From: Bacteroidales bacterium
GTDB lineage: Bacteria; Bacteroidota; Bacteroidia; Bacteroidales; P3
Assembly (NCBI GenBank): GCA_017522105.1
Contig: JAFXAA010000036.1
Location: 1-64,000 of the forward strand
Reading direction: 5' to 3'
Length of the DNA: 64,000 bases
Positions within the stretch are counted from its first letter, which is position 1; every line of letters begins with the position of its first letter. Positions 32,739 through 42,972 of the stretch are shown in pieces. The notes below the pieces were generated by a model that was not told where the DNA came from, ran no database searches, and saw nothing but the letters and a program-made list of their open reading frames with translations. Position numbers and translations under genes: made by a program.

Positions 32739-34571
32739 ATGAGAAGAACTCTTTTTGTCATGGCCCTTGTTTCGGTGCTGCTCACCGGCTGCAACGGGCT
32801 GTCGAAGATGAAATCGAACGCCGGCAAGGTGCGCTACCAGGCCAACCCCAATCCTGTGGAGACCATGGACGAGAAAGTGGTGGTCAAGTTCACGGGCCAG
32901 GTGCCGCAGAAATATTTTGACAAGGGCTGCGTGATGTTCATACAGCCGGTCTTCTCGTGGGAGGGGGGCAACATACCCCTGGAACCCCTCACGCTGAAGG
33001 GCGAGAAGGTGGACGGCGACGGCACCATCATCAACTACGCCAACGGCGGGCGCTTCACGTACAGCGACATGTTCGACTTCAAGCCTGGCATGGAGACTGG
33101 CCGCGTGACGCTGACGCCGGTGGGCTACAGCGCACGCCGCACCAACGAGGATGCCCGCTTCGCCGACGACATCCTGCGCGACAACAACGGCAAGGAGTTC
33201 TCGCCGGTGCTGATTTCGGACGGTGTGAACAACACCTCGTCTATGGTCGACATCAAGGGCAACATCTCCATATCGCCCATCAACTACAACAAGACGCAGG
33301 GCATTGTGGAGACTGCCGACATATACTTCAACGGTGGCACGTCGGAGCTTGACTGGAACTTTGCCATGAACCAGAAGTTCGACTCCTACAACACGCTGCA
33401 GCAGCTGAAGCGCATCATGTTGGAGCAGGGTCTGCCGAAGCAGATCAGCATCACTGGTTGGGCTTCGCCAGAGGGCGAGGAGACCGACAACGTGGGTGTG
33501 TCCAAGAACCGTGCTGACGTCGCCACGGCGCAGCTGAACAAGGTGCTTGACGAGGTGCTCACCATCATGGCCCGCCGCGCCAAGGTGAAGCCCCAGGATG
33601 TGGACTACTACAAGTACGAGCAGCTGAAGAAGCTGGTCATCACCACGCGCGCCGCCGGCGAGGACTGGGTGCACTTCGTGGTGATGGTGGAGGCAAGCGA
33701 CATTCAGGACAAGCACGCCATCATCAACATCGTGGAGACGCAGCAGAACCTGGTAAAACGCGAGCAGATGATACGCAACATGGCCGAGGTGTACAGCGAG
33801 CTGAACGACGAAATCTTCCCCAGCCTGCGCCGCGCGCAGATAGCCCTCTACTACAGCGAGGCCCGCAAGACCGATGCCGAGTTGGCCAAGCTGGCGTCCA
33901 CCAAGCCCGAGAAGCTTAGCTTCGACGAGCTGATGTACGCTGCCTACATCAACTACAATTACGACACCAAGCTCAAATACTACAAGTGGGCCACCGAGAA
34001 CCACAGCTCGGAGTGGGCCGCCTGGAACAACGCCGGAGCCGTGGCTTTCTTCCTCGACGACTACGAGGAGGCCGAGCGCTACCTCAAGGTGGCACGCGAC
34101 ATGAACCCCCACAACCCCGATGTGCTCAACAATACGGGCCTGCTTTTCCTCGCCAAGAAGGACTATGCGCTGGCCAAGTACTACTTTGAGGAGGCCAAGC
34201 GCCAGGGCAGCAACGATGCCGATGCCAACATCCCCATCCTCAACCTCAAGCGCGGCAACTACAGTGAGGCCCAGAAGGCCATGAAGGGCAACCCCTGCAC
34301 CTACAACCTCGCTTTTGCGCAGCTGATGAACGACGAGACGGGCACCGCTGTGCGCACGCTGGATTGCTGTCTGGACCAGAACGCCGACGTGAAGTACCTG
34401 CGCGCAGTGTGCTACGCCCGCCTTGGCGACAAGGCCAACTGCCTGAAGAACCTCAAGGCCTCGGTGGACGACAACTACGAGTACAAGCGCAAGGCCGCCG
34501 TGGACACTGAGTTCAAGGAGTACTGGGACGACCCGGAGTTCAAGCTCATCATAAAGCTCTACAACGATTGA
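32739..34571 (+). CDS. TPR lipoprotein with OmpA-like segment
   Basis: A 610-aa protein with lipobox 'VLLTGC' (Cys18). The middle contains 'ISITGWASPEGEETDNVGVS' then 'KNRADVATAQLNKVLDEV', which resembles the peptidoglycan-binding motif region of OmpA C-terminal domains. The C-terminal third carries TPR-type helices ('AAWNNAGAVAFFLDDYEEAE', 'PHNPDVLNNTGLLFLAKKDY'). It is probably an outer-membrane-anchored, cell-wall-associated scaffold. Specific role unknown. Confidence 0.78.
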   Translation: MRRTLFVMALVSVLLTGCNGLSKMKSNAGKVRYQANPNPVETMDEKVVVKFTGQVPQKYFDKGCVMFIQPVFSWEGGNIPLEPLTLKGEKVDGDGTIINYANGGRFTYSDMFDFKPGMETGRVTLTPVGYSARRTNEDARFADDILRDNNGKEFSPVLISDGVNNTSSMVDIKGNISISPINYNKTQGIVETADIYFNGGTSELDWNFAMNQKFDSYNTLQQLKRIMLEQGLPKQISITGWASPEGEETDNVGVSKNRADVATAQLNKVLDEVLTIMARRAKVKPQDVDYYKYEQLKKLVITTRAAGEDWVHFVVMVEASDIQDKHAIINIVETQQNLVKREQMIRNMAEVYSELNDEIFPSLRRAQIALYYSEARKTDAELAKLASTKPEKLSFDELMYAAYINYNYDTKLKYYKWATENHSSEWAAWNNAGAVAFFLDDYEEAERYLKVARDMNPHNPDVLNNTGLLFLAKKDYALAKYYFEEAKRQGSNDADANIPILNLKRGNYSEAQKAMKGNPCTYNLAFAQLMNDETGTAVRTLDCCLDQNADVKYLRAVCYARLGDKANCLKNLKASVDDNYEYKRKAAVDTEFKEYWDDPEFKLIIKLYND

Positions 34572-34583
34572 GCCGGACGCACG

Positions 34584-35300
34584 ATGATTAGGCGTTTCAT
34601 CCCCAACCTCATCACGCTTGGCAACCTGTTTTGCGGCGTGGAGTCTGTCTTTGCGTCGCTGGCTTTGGGCAACGAGAAGCTGGCTGCCGTGTGGATATGC
34701 GCCGGCATCTTCCTCGACTTCTTCGACGGCCTCGCGGCAAGGTTGCTCAAGGTGCCGTCGGAGCTGGGCAAGCAGCTCGATTCGCTGGCCGACGTGGTCA
34801 CGTCGGGTGTGGCGCCGGCCTTTATCATGGTCAAGGTTGTCGAAGAACCTCTGCGCGGCATGCTGCCGTCGTGGGGCGTGATGCTCGCGATGCTGCCCTT
34901 TGTGCTGATGCCGCTGTTTGCGGCTTACCGCCTGGCCAAGTTCAACATCGACACGCGCCAGGGGCATTCTTTCCTCGGCCTGCCGGTGCCTTCCAACGCG
35001 CTCATCTGGGTCGGCCTCGCGCTGACGGGCTATGTGGTTGGCGGTCCGGTGGCGGCAGCGGTAATGGCTGTCGTGGCCCTGGCCACCGACGTGCTCATGG
35101 TGAGCGAGCTGCCGATGTTCTCCCTGAAGTTTGACTTCAAGGACATGACGTGGCGCACCAACAAGGTGCAGTACCTCTTCCTTGCGGGCTGCGTCGCACT
35201 GATTGCCGCCAGCCGCAGCTGGCTGGCCCTGTCGCTGATAATCATCTGGTATATCCTTCTGTCTGTAATCACGCAACGCCGGGTGGGAAATGCTGAGTGA
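34584..35300 (+). CDS. pssA: CDP-diacylglycerol-serine O-phosphatidyltransferase
   Basis: A 238-aa membrane enzyme with about seven hydrophobic segments. It has the CDP-alcohol phosphatidyltransferase signature 'DGLAARLLKVPSELGKQLDS' followed by LAD (DG-x2-AR-x8-G-x3-D-x3-D). 'MIRRFIPNLITLGNLFCGVE' at the start is typical of bacterial PssA. It makes phosphatidylserine, the precursor of phosphatidylethanolamine. Its end overlaps queA by 11 bases. Confidence 0.93.
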   Translation: MIRRFIPNLITLGNLFCGVESVFASLALGNEKLAAVWICAGIFLDFFDGLAARLLKVPSELGKQLDSLADVVTSGVAPAFIMVKVVEEPLRGMLPSWGVMLAMLPFVLMPLFAAYRLAKFNIDTRQGHSFLGLPVPSNALIWVGLALTGYVVGGPVAAAVMAVVALATDVLMVSELPMFSLKFDFKDMTWRTNKVQYLFLAGCVALIAASRSWLALSLIIIWYILLSVITQRRVGNAE

Positions 35301-36504
35301 CCTGAAGAATATACGCATCGACGAATACGACTATCCACTGCCCGACGAGCGCATCGCCCGCTATCCGCTGGCGGAGCGCGACCACTCCAAACTCTTGTGT
35401 CTTAAGGACGGTGTCCTCGCCGAGCACCGCTTCTACGACTTGCCGTCGCTGCTGCCGCAGGGCGCACTGCTGGTGTTCAACGACACCAAGGTGATACATG
35501 CCCGCCTGCTCTTCCGCAAGGCTACCGGGGCGACGATAGAAATCTTCTGCCTGGAGCCGCACGCAATGGCTGTCAGCGAGGCTTTCGAGCAGCGCGAGCA
35601 TTGCTCGTGGACTTGTTTTATCGGCAACAACAAGAAGTGGAAGGACGGTGTGTTGAGCGGGACGTGGAGGTCGGAAAACGGGGAATTTGAGTTGTCTGCC
35701 ACGCGTCGGGAAGCCGTGGGCAACGCCTGGGTGGTTGATTTCCGCTGGACAGGAGGCATGAGCTTTGCAGAGGTGATAGAGAGGGCCGGCGTGATACCGC
35801 TGCCGCCCTACCTGGGGCGCGACGCCGAAGAGAGCGACGCCGTGCGCTACCAGACCGTTTATGCACACTACGAGGGCTCTGTGGCTGCTCCTACGGCAGG
35901 GTTACATTTTACTGACAGGGTTATCGAGCACCTGCATGACAGGCAGATAGACACCGAATACTTGACGCTGCATGTGGGGGCCGGAACCTTCAAGCCTGTG
36001 AGTACGGACACCATTGGCGAGCATGAGATGCATGTGGAGAAGATACACGTCACTGCTGACAACCTGCGCCATATATGTGCGCACAGCGACACGGCTCGCG
36101 TGGCCGTGGGCACCACCAGCGTGCGCACGCTGGAGAGCCTCTACTGGTTCGGCGTGCAGCTGCGGCACAATCCGGGACTTGAATACATGCATGTCTCGCA
36201 GTGGGACCCCTACACGCTCGACGATGGCGGTATGGACTATGCCGAAGCCTACGGCAACATCCTTGAGTGGATGGGGCGGCGCGGCGAAGAGTCCATGCAC
36301 GGGGAGACGCAGTTGATGATAGCCCCCGGCTACCGCTACCGCACCATCACCGGCATGGTGACCAACTTTCACCAGCCCAAGAGCACTCTGTTGCTGTTGG
36401 TGTCGGCCTTCATCGGCGACCGCTGGAAGGAGGCCTACCGTTATGCCCTCGGCCACGGGTTCCGCTTCCTCAGTTACGGCGACAGCTGTCTGTTCATGCC
36501 GTAG
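35290..36504 (+). CDS. queA: S-adenosylmethionine:tRNA ribosyltransferase-isomerase
   Basis: A 404-aa enzyme of queuosine biosynthesis. It contains 'IDEYDYPLPDERIARYPLAE' near the start, 'YQTVYAHYEGSVAAPTAGLH', 'TLHVGAGTFKPVSTDTI' and 'GMVTNFHQPKSTLLLLVSAF'. It transfers the ribosyl moiety of SAM to preQ1-tRNA. It is longer than the roughly 350-aa E. coli enzyme, with insert sequence around 70-130. It is coupled to pssA by overlap and followed after 3 bases by comF. Confidence 0.96.
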   Translation: MLSDLKNIRIDEYDYPLPDERIARYPLAERDHSKLLCLKDGVLAEHRFYDLPSLLPQGALLVFNDTKVIHARLLFRKATGATIEIFCLEPHAMAVSEAFEQREHCSWTCFIGNNKKWKDGVLSGTWRSENGEFELSATRREAVGNAWVVDFRWTGGMSFAEVIERAGVIPLPPYLGRDAEESDAVRYQTVYAHYEGSVAAPTAGLHFTDRVIEHLHDRQIDTEYLTLHVGAGTFKPVSTDTIGEHEMHVEKIHVTADNLRHICAHSDTARVAVGTTSVRTLESLYWFGVQLRHNPGLEYMHVSQWDPYTLDDGGMDYAEAYGNILEWMGRRGEESMHGETQLMIAPGYRYRTITGMVTNFHQPKSTLLLLVSAFIGDRWKEAYRYALGHGFRFLSYGDSCLFMP

Positions 36505-36507
36505 CCT

Positions 36508-37194
36508 ATGTCGCCCTTCTCGGCCATACTTCAAGTATTGTTTCCTACTACGTGCGCCTGCTGCGGCGATGTGCTTGTGCGCGGCGAGCGGCAGGTGTGT
36601 CTGCGGTGTCTGAGCGATATGGCGACAACACATTTCAGCCCCATGAACGACAACACCATGGAGCGCCGTCTGATGGGCCTCATGCCGCTGGAGCACGCCA
36701 CTGCCACCTACCTCTTCCGGCAGGGGGGCGCGGTGCGCAAGGCAGTGCACGCCATGAAGTTCCACGGCAACGCCGAGCTGTGCCTGATGATGGGCAGGCA
36801 GATGGGGCTTGACCTGTTGGCCAGCGGGCGCTTCGACGACGTTGACGTGCTGGTGCCGGTGCCGCTGCACTGGCTGCGCAGGCTGCAACGCGGATACAAC
36901 CAAAGCGAGCTGCTGTGCCGTGGCATGGCGGAGGTGATGGGCAGGCCCGTGTGTAAGGATGCCGTCGTGCGTCACCGCTACACGCACCAGCAGAGCCTGC
37001 AGCATGAATCGCAGCGCGCCAGCAATGTGGCCGGAGCCTTCAGGCTGCGCAAGGCCGACAGGATAAGGGGGAAGCACGTGCTGTTGGTGGACGACGTTGT
37101 CACCACGGGCGCCACCATTGCGTCATGCGCCAACACTATAGCCGAAGCCGAAGGGGTGCGCATCAGCGTGGCGGCCTTCAGCATGGCGCAGTAG
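36508..37194 (+). CDS. ComF-family phosphoribosyltransferase-like protein
   Basis: A 228-aa protein. N-terminal double zinc-ribbon cysteines in 'PTTCACCGDVLVRGERQVCL' and RC. The C-terminal PRTase fold has the PRPP loop 'HVLLVDDVVTTGATIASCAN'. ComF/GntX proteins are linked to DNA uptake in competent bacteria, but the exact reaction is unknown. The gene converges with the next one, with 2 bases between stops. Confidence 0.92.
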   Translation: MSPFSAILQVLFPTTCACCGDVLVRGERQVCLRCLSDMATTHFSPMNDNTMERRLMGLMPLEHATATYLFRQGGAVRKAVHAMKFHGNAELCLMMGRQMGLDLLASGRFDDVDVLVPVPLHWLRRLQRGYNQSELLCRGMAEVMGRPVCKDAVVRHRYTHQQSLQHESQRASNVAGAFRLRKADRIRGKHVLLVDDVVTTGATIASCANTIAEAEGVRISVAAFSMAQ

Positions 37195-37196
37195 GC

Positions 37197-38189
37197 CTAT
37201 TTCTTGATGAAGGAAAGGAAGTCCAGGTCAATGCTCAAAGACACAAAGGGCTTGACGAGCCACGCCTTTGCCGTTACGTCTTCTATGCTCAGGTTTGGAC
37301 CTATCACCTCGCCGCTGGTGTAGCCGTTCTTCAGCACCTGGTATTCGGCTATGTTCACGCCGAGGGTAAGGTAGAAGAAGTCCACGAAGCGGAAGCTGCT
37401 GCCGACGTAGAAGTTGCGGAAGAGGTTGCTGCCGCCGAAGCCCACATAGATGCCTATGTCGTAGTTGAACTGCTGGTCGAAGCGCTTGATGCCCTTGCCC
37501 TTGCTGCCTATGGAGTGGTCTTTGTTGAAGTAGTCGGTGAGGTCCCACAGCATCACCGACGCGCCGGTGACATAGTCGAAGTCCACGGAGCCTGCGTTGC
37601 GGTTGCTGATGTACTTGTCGTAGGTGCCTGCCGTGGCGCCGCTCTTGAGGCGTATCTCCCAGTCGGGGGCGCGGTAGAAGCGCAGCGCGACGCCCTGTAT
37701 GGGGCGCACTTTCTTCTTCTTGTTGTTGCTTTGCGCTATGCGCTCCTCGGCGGCGCGTGCGCGTTCTTCGAGGTATTTGTTAGCCTCTTCCTTGCGCACG
37801 GCCTCTATCTCGGCGATGCGCACTATGGAGCGCAGCGAGTCCACCAGGTGGATGTAGTAGTTGCGCTCGGCCTCCAGCTTTTCCTTGTCCACACCGTTGG
37901 CCGAAAGGATTTCGCGGTAGAAGGCCTCCTTTTCGCGCAGGGCGCTGAGAGCCGCCGTGTCGGCCACGCGCTTGATGAGGGTGTCGGTGCGGATAATGTA
38001 GGCTGTGTCCACGCGCAGGAGCGTGACGGTGTCGGTGCGGAAGAGGAAGACAGTGTCGTGCTGTGGCAGCCGTTGGGCGGCATCGGCTTCGGTTGCGGTG
38101 TCGGCCACAGGTGCCACGTGCAGGGTGTCCTGCGCGCGGAGCGGTGCGAGGGCCAGCAGTGCCAGGGCTATGAGCAGCAGTTGTTTCAT
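37197..38189 (-). CDS. Exported protein with coiled coil and beta-barrel-like C-terminus
   Basis: A 330-aa protein with signal peptide ('[17 protein letters not shown]'). The middle (about 80-150) is a charged helical region likely to form a coiled coil ('[20 protein letters not shown]'). The C-terminal 170 residues have alternating amphipathic strands ('[20 protein letters not shown]', '[19 protein letters not shown]'), suggesting an outer-membrane barrel. Function unknown. Its start overlaps the hisS stop by 4 bases. Confidence 0.75.
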   Translation of the reverse strand: MKQLLLIALALLALAPLRAQDTLHVAPVADTATEADAAQRLPQHDTVFLFRTDTVTLLRVDTAYIIRTDTLIKRVADTAALSALREKEAFYREILSANGVDKEKLEAERNYYIHLVDSLRSIVRIAEIEAVRKEEANKYLEERARAAEERIAQSNNKKKKVRPIQGVALRFYRAPDWEIRLKSGATAGTYDKYISNRNAGSVDFDYVTGASVMLWDLTDYFNKDHSIGSKGKGIKRFDQQFNYDIGIYVGFGGSNLFRNFYVGSSFRFVDFFYLTLGVNIAEYQVLKNGYTSGEVIGPNLSIEDVTAKAWLVKPFVSLSIDLDFLSFIKK

Positions 38190-39538
38190 TGCAGGGCCTC
38201 GGCCAGTTTGTCTGCGGCCACGGTCTGCTGCGTGCCGTCGGCCATGTTTTTCAGGGTCACGGTGCCGTCGCGCATCTCGCTCTCGCCCACGAAGGCCACG
38301 AAAGGCACCTGCTTGCGGTTGGCGTAGTCCATCTGTTTCTTCATCTTGGCGGCGTCGGGGTAGATGAGCGTGCTGATGCCTGCGGCGCGCAGGCGTGCCG
38401 CTATGGCCACGCAGGCGGCCTGTTCGGCAGGGCCGAAGTTGATGAAGAGCACACGTGCGGCCTGCTCAAGGCCTTCGGGGAAGGCCCCCAGCTCGGTGAG
38501 CACGTCGTAGATGCGGTCGGCGCCGAATGAGATGCCCACGCCGCTGACGCCGGGCATGCCGAAGATGCCGGTGAGGTTGTCGTAGCGGCCGCCGCCGCAG
38601 ATGCTGCCAATCTGCACGTCCTTGGCCTTGACCTCGAAGATGGCGCCGGTGTAGTAGTTCAGGCCGCGGGCCAGGGTGAGGTCGAGTTCCACCTCGGCGT
38701 GTATGTCGCAGGCCTGCACCATGCCGAAGAGTTCCTCAAGTTCCAGGGCGCCGGCCCTGCCCACCTCCACGTTGGCGAAGAGGGCCTTGAGCTGCTGTAT
38801 CTTGTCGGTGGCGCTGCCGCTGAGCGAGAAGACGGGGTCGAGGGCGGCTATCTGCTCCGCCGTGAGGCCGCGTTCGGCCAGTTCGGCGCGCACGTTGTCA
38901 AGGCCTATCTTGTCCAGTTTGTCGATGGCCACGGTGATGTCCACCAGCTTGTCCGGCGCCCCGATGAGTTCGGCGATGCCGGCCAGCACCTTGCGGTTGT
39001 TGATTTTCACGCATACGTTGATGCCCAACTTGCCGAACACCATGTCTATCATCTGCACCAGCTCCAGCTCGTTGAGCAGCGAGGTGGAGCCTATCATGTC
39101 GGCGTCGCACTGGTAGAACTCGCGGTAGCGGCCTTTCTGCGGCCGGTCGGCGCGCCACACGGGCTGCAGTTGGTAGCGGCGGAAGGGCAGCTGCACCTGG
39201 TCGCGGTGCTGCACCACGAAGCGTGCAAAGGGCACCGTGAGGTCGTAGCGCAGGCCGCGCTCGCAGATTTGCGGCGCCACCTTGTGGTAGTCCTGGCTGA
39301 AATCTACGCCCTCCATGAAGTCGCCGCTGTTGAGCACCTTGAAGAGCAGCTTGTCGCCCTCTTCGCCGTATTTGCCCATCAGGGTGGAGAGGTTCTCCAA
39401 CGACGGAGTCTCTATCGGCTCGAAGGCAAAAGCCTTGAAAACAGAGCGTATGGTGTCGAAAATATAGTTGCGGCGCGCCATCTCCGTGGGCAGGAAGTCG
39501 CGCGTACCCTTTGGTATTGAGCACTTAACGGTTGCCAT
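38186..39538 (-). CDS. hisS: Histidyl-tRNA synthetase
   Basis: A 450-aa class II synthetase. Motif 2 region '[20 protein letters not shown]' and '[14 protein letters not shown]'; His-specific motifs '[15 protein letters not shown]' and '[14 protein letters not shown]'. The C-terminal anticodon-binding domain is '[20 protein letters not shown]'. A minus-strand -7 box TATCTTTG (39566-39559) lies 20 bases upstream of the ATG. Confidence 0.97.
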   Translation of the reverse strand: MATVKCSIPKGTRDFLPTEMARRNYIFDTIRSVFKAFAFEPIETPSLENLSTLMGKYGEEGDKLLFKVLNSGDFMEGVDFSQDYHKVAPQICERGLRYDLTVPFARFVVQHRDQVQLPFRRYQLQPVWRADRPQKGRYREFYQCDADMIGSTSLLNELELVQMIDMVFGKLGINVCVKINNRKVLAGIAELIGAPDKLVDITVAIDKLDKIGLDNVRAELAERGLTAEQIAALDPVFSLSGSATDKIQQLKALFANVEVGRAGALELEELFGMVQACDIHAEVELDLTLARGLNYYTGAIFEVKAKDVQIGSICGGGRYDNLTGIFGMPGVSGVGISFGADRIYDVLTELGAFPEGLEQAARVLFINFGPAEQAACVAIAARLRAAGISTLIYPDAAKMKKQMDYANRKQVPFVAFVGESEMRDGTVTLKNMADGTQQTVAADKLAEALQ

Positions 39539-39644
39539 GACATTTTTGTTTTACTTTGCAAAGATACGCTTTTTTGTTGAATAATGGACATGTATTGCGA
39601 AAATAGTTGCACCGGTCGGTCGTCAGGCTCCGAAACGCCGGTGC

Positions 39645-39765
39645 CTCTACGGAGTTTCTACGGCTGTTCTACGGTTGTTCTACGGTTGTTTAACGGTTGT
39701 TCTACGGTTTTAACCGTTAAACAGTCGTAGAACAACCGTTAAACAACCGTAGAACAGCCGTTGGA
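39645..39765. repeat. 11-bp-register array of eleven units with inverted symmetry
   Basis: From 39645 the sequence is eleven consecutive 11-mers: ctctacggagt, ttctacggctg, ttctacggttg (twice), tttaacggttg, ttctacggttt, taaccgttaaa, cagtcgtagaa, caaccgttaaa, caaccgtagaa, cagccgttgga. The first half is the approximate inverse complement of the second (centre about 39710), so it can fold into a long imperfect hairpin. It lies between divergent hisS and the T9SS-type protein. No gene is visible in the 371-bp gap. Confidence 0.85.
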
Positions 39766-39909
39766 GACTGGGTGCTGCGAGAGGCATGGGGTGGAGCGGT
39801 GCTTCAGCGGCGCAGGCCTGCTGTGGCGGACGGCGTGCGGAAATGATGAGGCGAACACAATAAATAGAGGATTAGTTCGTTATGGTGAATGGAAAAAGTA
39901 CACGGCACC

Positions 39910-41958
39910 ATGAAAAGAATCATTGCAGTTTTCGTGTTGGGGCTTGCCCTCTTTGGCGGCGCACCCCAAGCTCAGCATCCCATGTCCCTGCCCAACGGCA
40001 GCTTCGAGCAGTGGACCAGCCACCAGGGCTACAGCGTGACGGCGCTCTTTGTGCCCATACAGGTCTATGGCTCATACTCCACGCCGAGCCTGTGGGATTA
40101 TCCGCAGTACCCGGTCGACGAGACGGTTTCGATGTTCGGGCTCAACATTAATGTCAACACAATGGTGCCCGTCATCAAGGCTTCGCCAGAAACGGCGTCG
40201 GTGCCCGACGGCGGCAGCGCTGTGAGGCTCCAGACCTTCAAGCTTGAGGACATTGTGAACTCCACGGTGCTGAGCATGGCCAGTGGCAGCATCGACACCT
40301 CGCTTGTCGACGAGGTCATACCCTCCATCCTGTCGACGGGTGCTGTGGACATCGATGCGTTCCTGCCGCTCGCCAGCGACATGATGTCCGGCGGCGGCGA
40401 CCTCTCCGCAATGCTGCCCACGCTGCTTGCCTGCGATGTCAACGATTTCATCACCGGCGGCATTGCCCTCGGCGATTTCAGGCCGCAGCGCCTCACGGGC
40501 AGCTACAAGTACCATTCCGCCTCCGGCGGCGACAATGGCGGCGTATTCCTGCTGGGCACACGCTACAACCCCCTCACCCACAAGCGTGAAATCGTGGGTG
40601 GAGGGCTGTACCTCGGCCTGGTGGACACGGCTGAATACGTGCCCTTCGAGGTGGAGTACCTCTCGCTGGGCGGCATGATGTCGGTGCCGCCCGACGCGGT
40701 GGCCGACTCGCTCGTGGTGCTGCTCATATCCTCGGCCGGTGCCAACCGCCAGCAGGGGTCGTACCTCTGCCTGGACAATCTGGTGCTGTGGTCGGAGCCG
40801 GACACCTGCGCCGCTGTAGTGGGGCTGACGGCTGTGGCCGACATACACGAGGCGCTGCTCAGCTGGACTGTGTCCGACACCGTTCAGGGGTTTGAGTACG
40901 AATATGGTGCTGCCGGATTTGCCCCGGGCAGCGGCACCACAGGCACCTCGTCTTCGCCCTCCGTGACCTTAGAAGGCCTCGATGCGGGCACGGCCTATGA
41001 CGTCTATGTGCGCACTCTCTGCTCCGACACTGTCTATGGCGAGTGGAGCCGTGTGCAGTTCACCACCCTTGCCGACACCTGCTCTTCTGTGCAGAATCTT
41101 ACCGTCGTGAACCAAGCCGCTGCGGGCCGTCCCGAGGCGGTGCTCGTGTGGAACGGCACTTCGCAGCCCTCCTACTGGGAGGTTGAGTACGGCCCCGCCG
41201 GCTTCCAGCAGGGCCACGGCTCTGTGGCGGTGGCTTTCGGCACGCGTTTCGCCATCTACGAGTTGGAGAACGCGCACCTCCTGAATCCCGCCACATTGTA
41301 TGACTTCTATGTGCGCTCGGTGTGCTCCGGCGGCGTTTACGGCAGCTGGGATTCTGTGCAGTACCTTACCCGCTGTGCCAGGGTGGGCAACATCGCTGTC
41401 AGCGGTGTCGCCTCCGACTTGTGGGTGGCCGCCGATGGCGGTGTGGCGGGGTTCAGCGTGGCTTGGACCGACACCACGGGCGCCGGCATGTGGGGTGTAC
41501 GCTACGGCATCAGCTCCGCAGGACAGGCTGACGGATGGGGCACATACGTGGAGGTTGACACGCCCTATTTCGCCTTCCCGCCACTCGTACAGCAGCAGAC
41601 GTACATCGTAGAAGTCACGTCCCTCTGCGGGCCAGGCAGCCATGGCGATGCCGTCATGGTGAGCTTTACCACCCCGTACATCGGTGACGTCGACACCAAC
41701 GCCGCCATTGTCGCGACAGCGCGAAGGCAGGGGCCTGCGCTCACCGTCTCGCCCAATCCCGCCTGCGGTCGCTGTGTTGTGGCTGCCGATGACGGAACGC
41801 CAGCGGTGCTGACGCTCTACTCTGTGGACGGTTGCAGAATAATGACCGTGACATCCGACGGCAAGCCCGTGGAGCTCGACCTGCCCTACAGGGGTCTGTT
41901 CCTGTTGCATGCGGCCTCCATGGACGGCACTGCCGTCTACCGTATTGTGAACCGATAG
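39910..41958 (+). CDS. Secreted Fn3-domain protein with T9SS C-terminal sorting domain
   Basis: A 682-aa protein using ATG 39910, which places the signal peptide ('MKRIIAVFVLGLALFGGAPQ') at the N-terminus; the upstream in-frame ATG at 39889 adds seven polar residues. After an N-terminal domain (about 25-300), fibronectin-III-like repeats follow ('AGTAYDVYVRTLCSDTVYGE', 'PATLYDFYVRSVCSGGVYGS'). The last 75 residues ('LTVSPNPACGRCVVAADDGT', then 'GLFLLHAASMDGTAVYRIV') match the type A T9SS sorting domain. Probably cell-surface adhesive or enzymatic; no catalytic motif seen. Confidence 0.85.
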   Translation: MKRIIAVFVLGLALFGGAPQAQHPMSLPNGSFEQWTSHQGYSVTALFVPIQVYGSYSTPSLWDYPQYPVDETVSMFGLNINVNTMVPVIKASPETASVPDGGSAVRLQTFKLEDIVNSTVLSMASGSIDTSLVDEVIPSILSTGAVDIDAFLPLASDMMSGGGDLSAMLPTLLACDVNDFITGGIALGDFRPQRLTGSYKYHSASGGDNGGVFLLGTRYNPLTHKREIVGGGLYLGLVDTAEYVPFEVEYLSLGGMMSVPPDAVADSLVVLLISSAGANRQQGSYLCLDNLVLWSEPDTCAAVVGLTAVADIHEALLSWTVSDTVQGFEYEYGAAGFAPGSGTTGTSSSPSVTLEGLDAGTAYDVYVRTLCSDTVYGEWSRVQFTTLADTCSSVQNLTVVNQAAAGRPEAVLVWNGTSQPSYWEVEYGPAGFQQGHGSVAVAFGTRFAIYELENAHLLNPATLYDFYVRSVCSGGVYGSWDSVQYLTRCARVGNIAVSGVASDLWVAADGGVAGFSVAWTDTTGAGMWGVRYGISSAGQADGWGTYVEVDTPYFAFPPLVQQQTYIVEVTSLCGPGSHGDAVMVSFTTPYIGDVDTNAAIVATARRQGPALTVSPNPACGRCVVAADDGTPAVLTLYSVDGCRIMTVTSDGKPVELDLPYRGLFLLHAASMDGTAVYRIVNR

Positions 41959-41974
41959 CAAACCACTCATTGAT

Positions 41975-42817
41975 ATGAAGCGTGTACTAATCGTTCTTTT
42001 CGGCCTGCTGCTTCTGGGTGGCTGTGGCAAACCCGTCGACGACCTGAAGGTCATCTCGTTCAACATACGCTACAACTCGTGGTACGACCGCGAGAGTCCC
42101 AACTGCTGGGAGTTGCGGCGCGACGCCGTGGTGCGCATGATTCGCGAAGAGCGGCCTGCGGCCCTCGGATTGCAGGAGGCGCTGATCGACCAGCTGCAGT
42201 ACCTCGACAGCTGCCTCCCGCAGTACCGCCGCGTGGGCGTGGGCCGCGACGACGGCATGGAGGCCGGCGAGTTCATGGCCATCTACTACGACACCGCACG
42301 GCTCGAGCTGCTGTCCGACAGCACCCGCTGGCTCAGCCTCACGCCCGAGGTGCCGTCGAAATACGAGGGCGCCGGATGTTTCCGCACCGTCACCGTGGCC
42401 CGCTTCCGCGACCGCCAGAGTGGCAAGGAGTTCGCCTACCTCAACACCCACCTCGACCACGTGAGCGACTACGCCCGCATCCTCGGTGCCCAGGTGATTG
42501 GCGACATAGTGGCCAATCGCCTCGGTGAGTTGCCCGCCATCGTGGGTGGCGACATGAACGCCGAAAGCGACAGCTCCGAGTACAGCCCCTTCGCGTTCTT
42601 CCGCCGTGCCGGTCTGCAGGACGCCCGCACCCTGACCGACAGCACCAGCCATGCCATCACCTACAACGCCTTCGGCCAGAACGACGGCGCGGTGATAGAC
42701 CACTTCTTCGTCCGCGACGTCAAGGTCCTCCGCTTCTGCACCCTCAACGGTAATTATGGCGCCCCCTACATCTCCGACCACTACCCGATAGAAATCCTTT
42801 TCCGCCTGCCGGAATAG
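41975..42817 (+). CDS. Endonuclease/exonuclease/phosphatase-family lipoprotein
   Basis: A 280-aa protein with lipobox 'LLLLGGC' (Cys about 17). EEP-fold motifs: 'VISFNIRYNS', 'ALGLQEALIDQLQYLD' (Glu), 'LNTHLDHVSDYARI' (His/Asp), 'AIVGGDMNAESDSSEYSPF', 'VIDHFFVRDV' and the C-terminal 'ISDHYPIEILF' (Asp-His). It could cleave phosphodiester or phosphomonoester bonds in the periplasm or outside. It follows the T9SS-type protein by 16 bases. Confidence 0.88.
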   Translation: MKRVLIVLFGLLLLGGCGKPVDDLKVISFNIRYNSWYDRESPNCWELRRDAVVRMIREERPAALGLQEALIDQLQYLDSCLPQYRRVGVGRDDGMEAGEFMAIYYDTARLELLSDSTRWLSLTPEVPSKYEGAGCFRTVTVARFRDRQSGKEFAYLNTHLDHVSDYARILGAQVIGDIVANRLGELPAIVGGDMNAESDSSEYSPFAFFRRAGLQDARTLTDSTSHAITYNAFGQNDGAVIDHFFVRDVKVLRFCTLNGNYGAPYISDHYPIEILFRLPE

Positions 42818-42834
42818 TCGCCTACATACCTCTT

Positions 42835-42900
42835 AGGTTTTACTCCCCTTTTACTCAAACTTTACCAAAATACTACCTTTATCAAAGGTTGCTCCCATAC
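42835..42900. repeat. 11-bp-register pyrimidine array
   Basis: aggttttactc, cccttttactc, aaactttacca, aaatactacct, ttatcaaaggt, tgctcccatac in 11-base steps. Bases 42834-42856 are identical to 320-342. It lies just after the EEP gene, in the 502-bp gap before the receptor gene. Confidence 0.6.
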
Positions 42901-42972
42901 GGTCGCTTCCTCGAAATAAGGTTCCGCTATGTTTTCACTACGGATGCATAAGGGAAGGTCAACAAAAATAAA

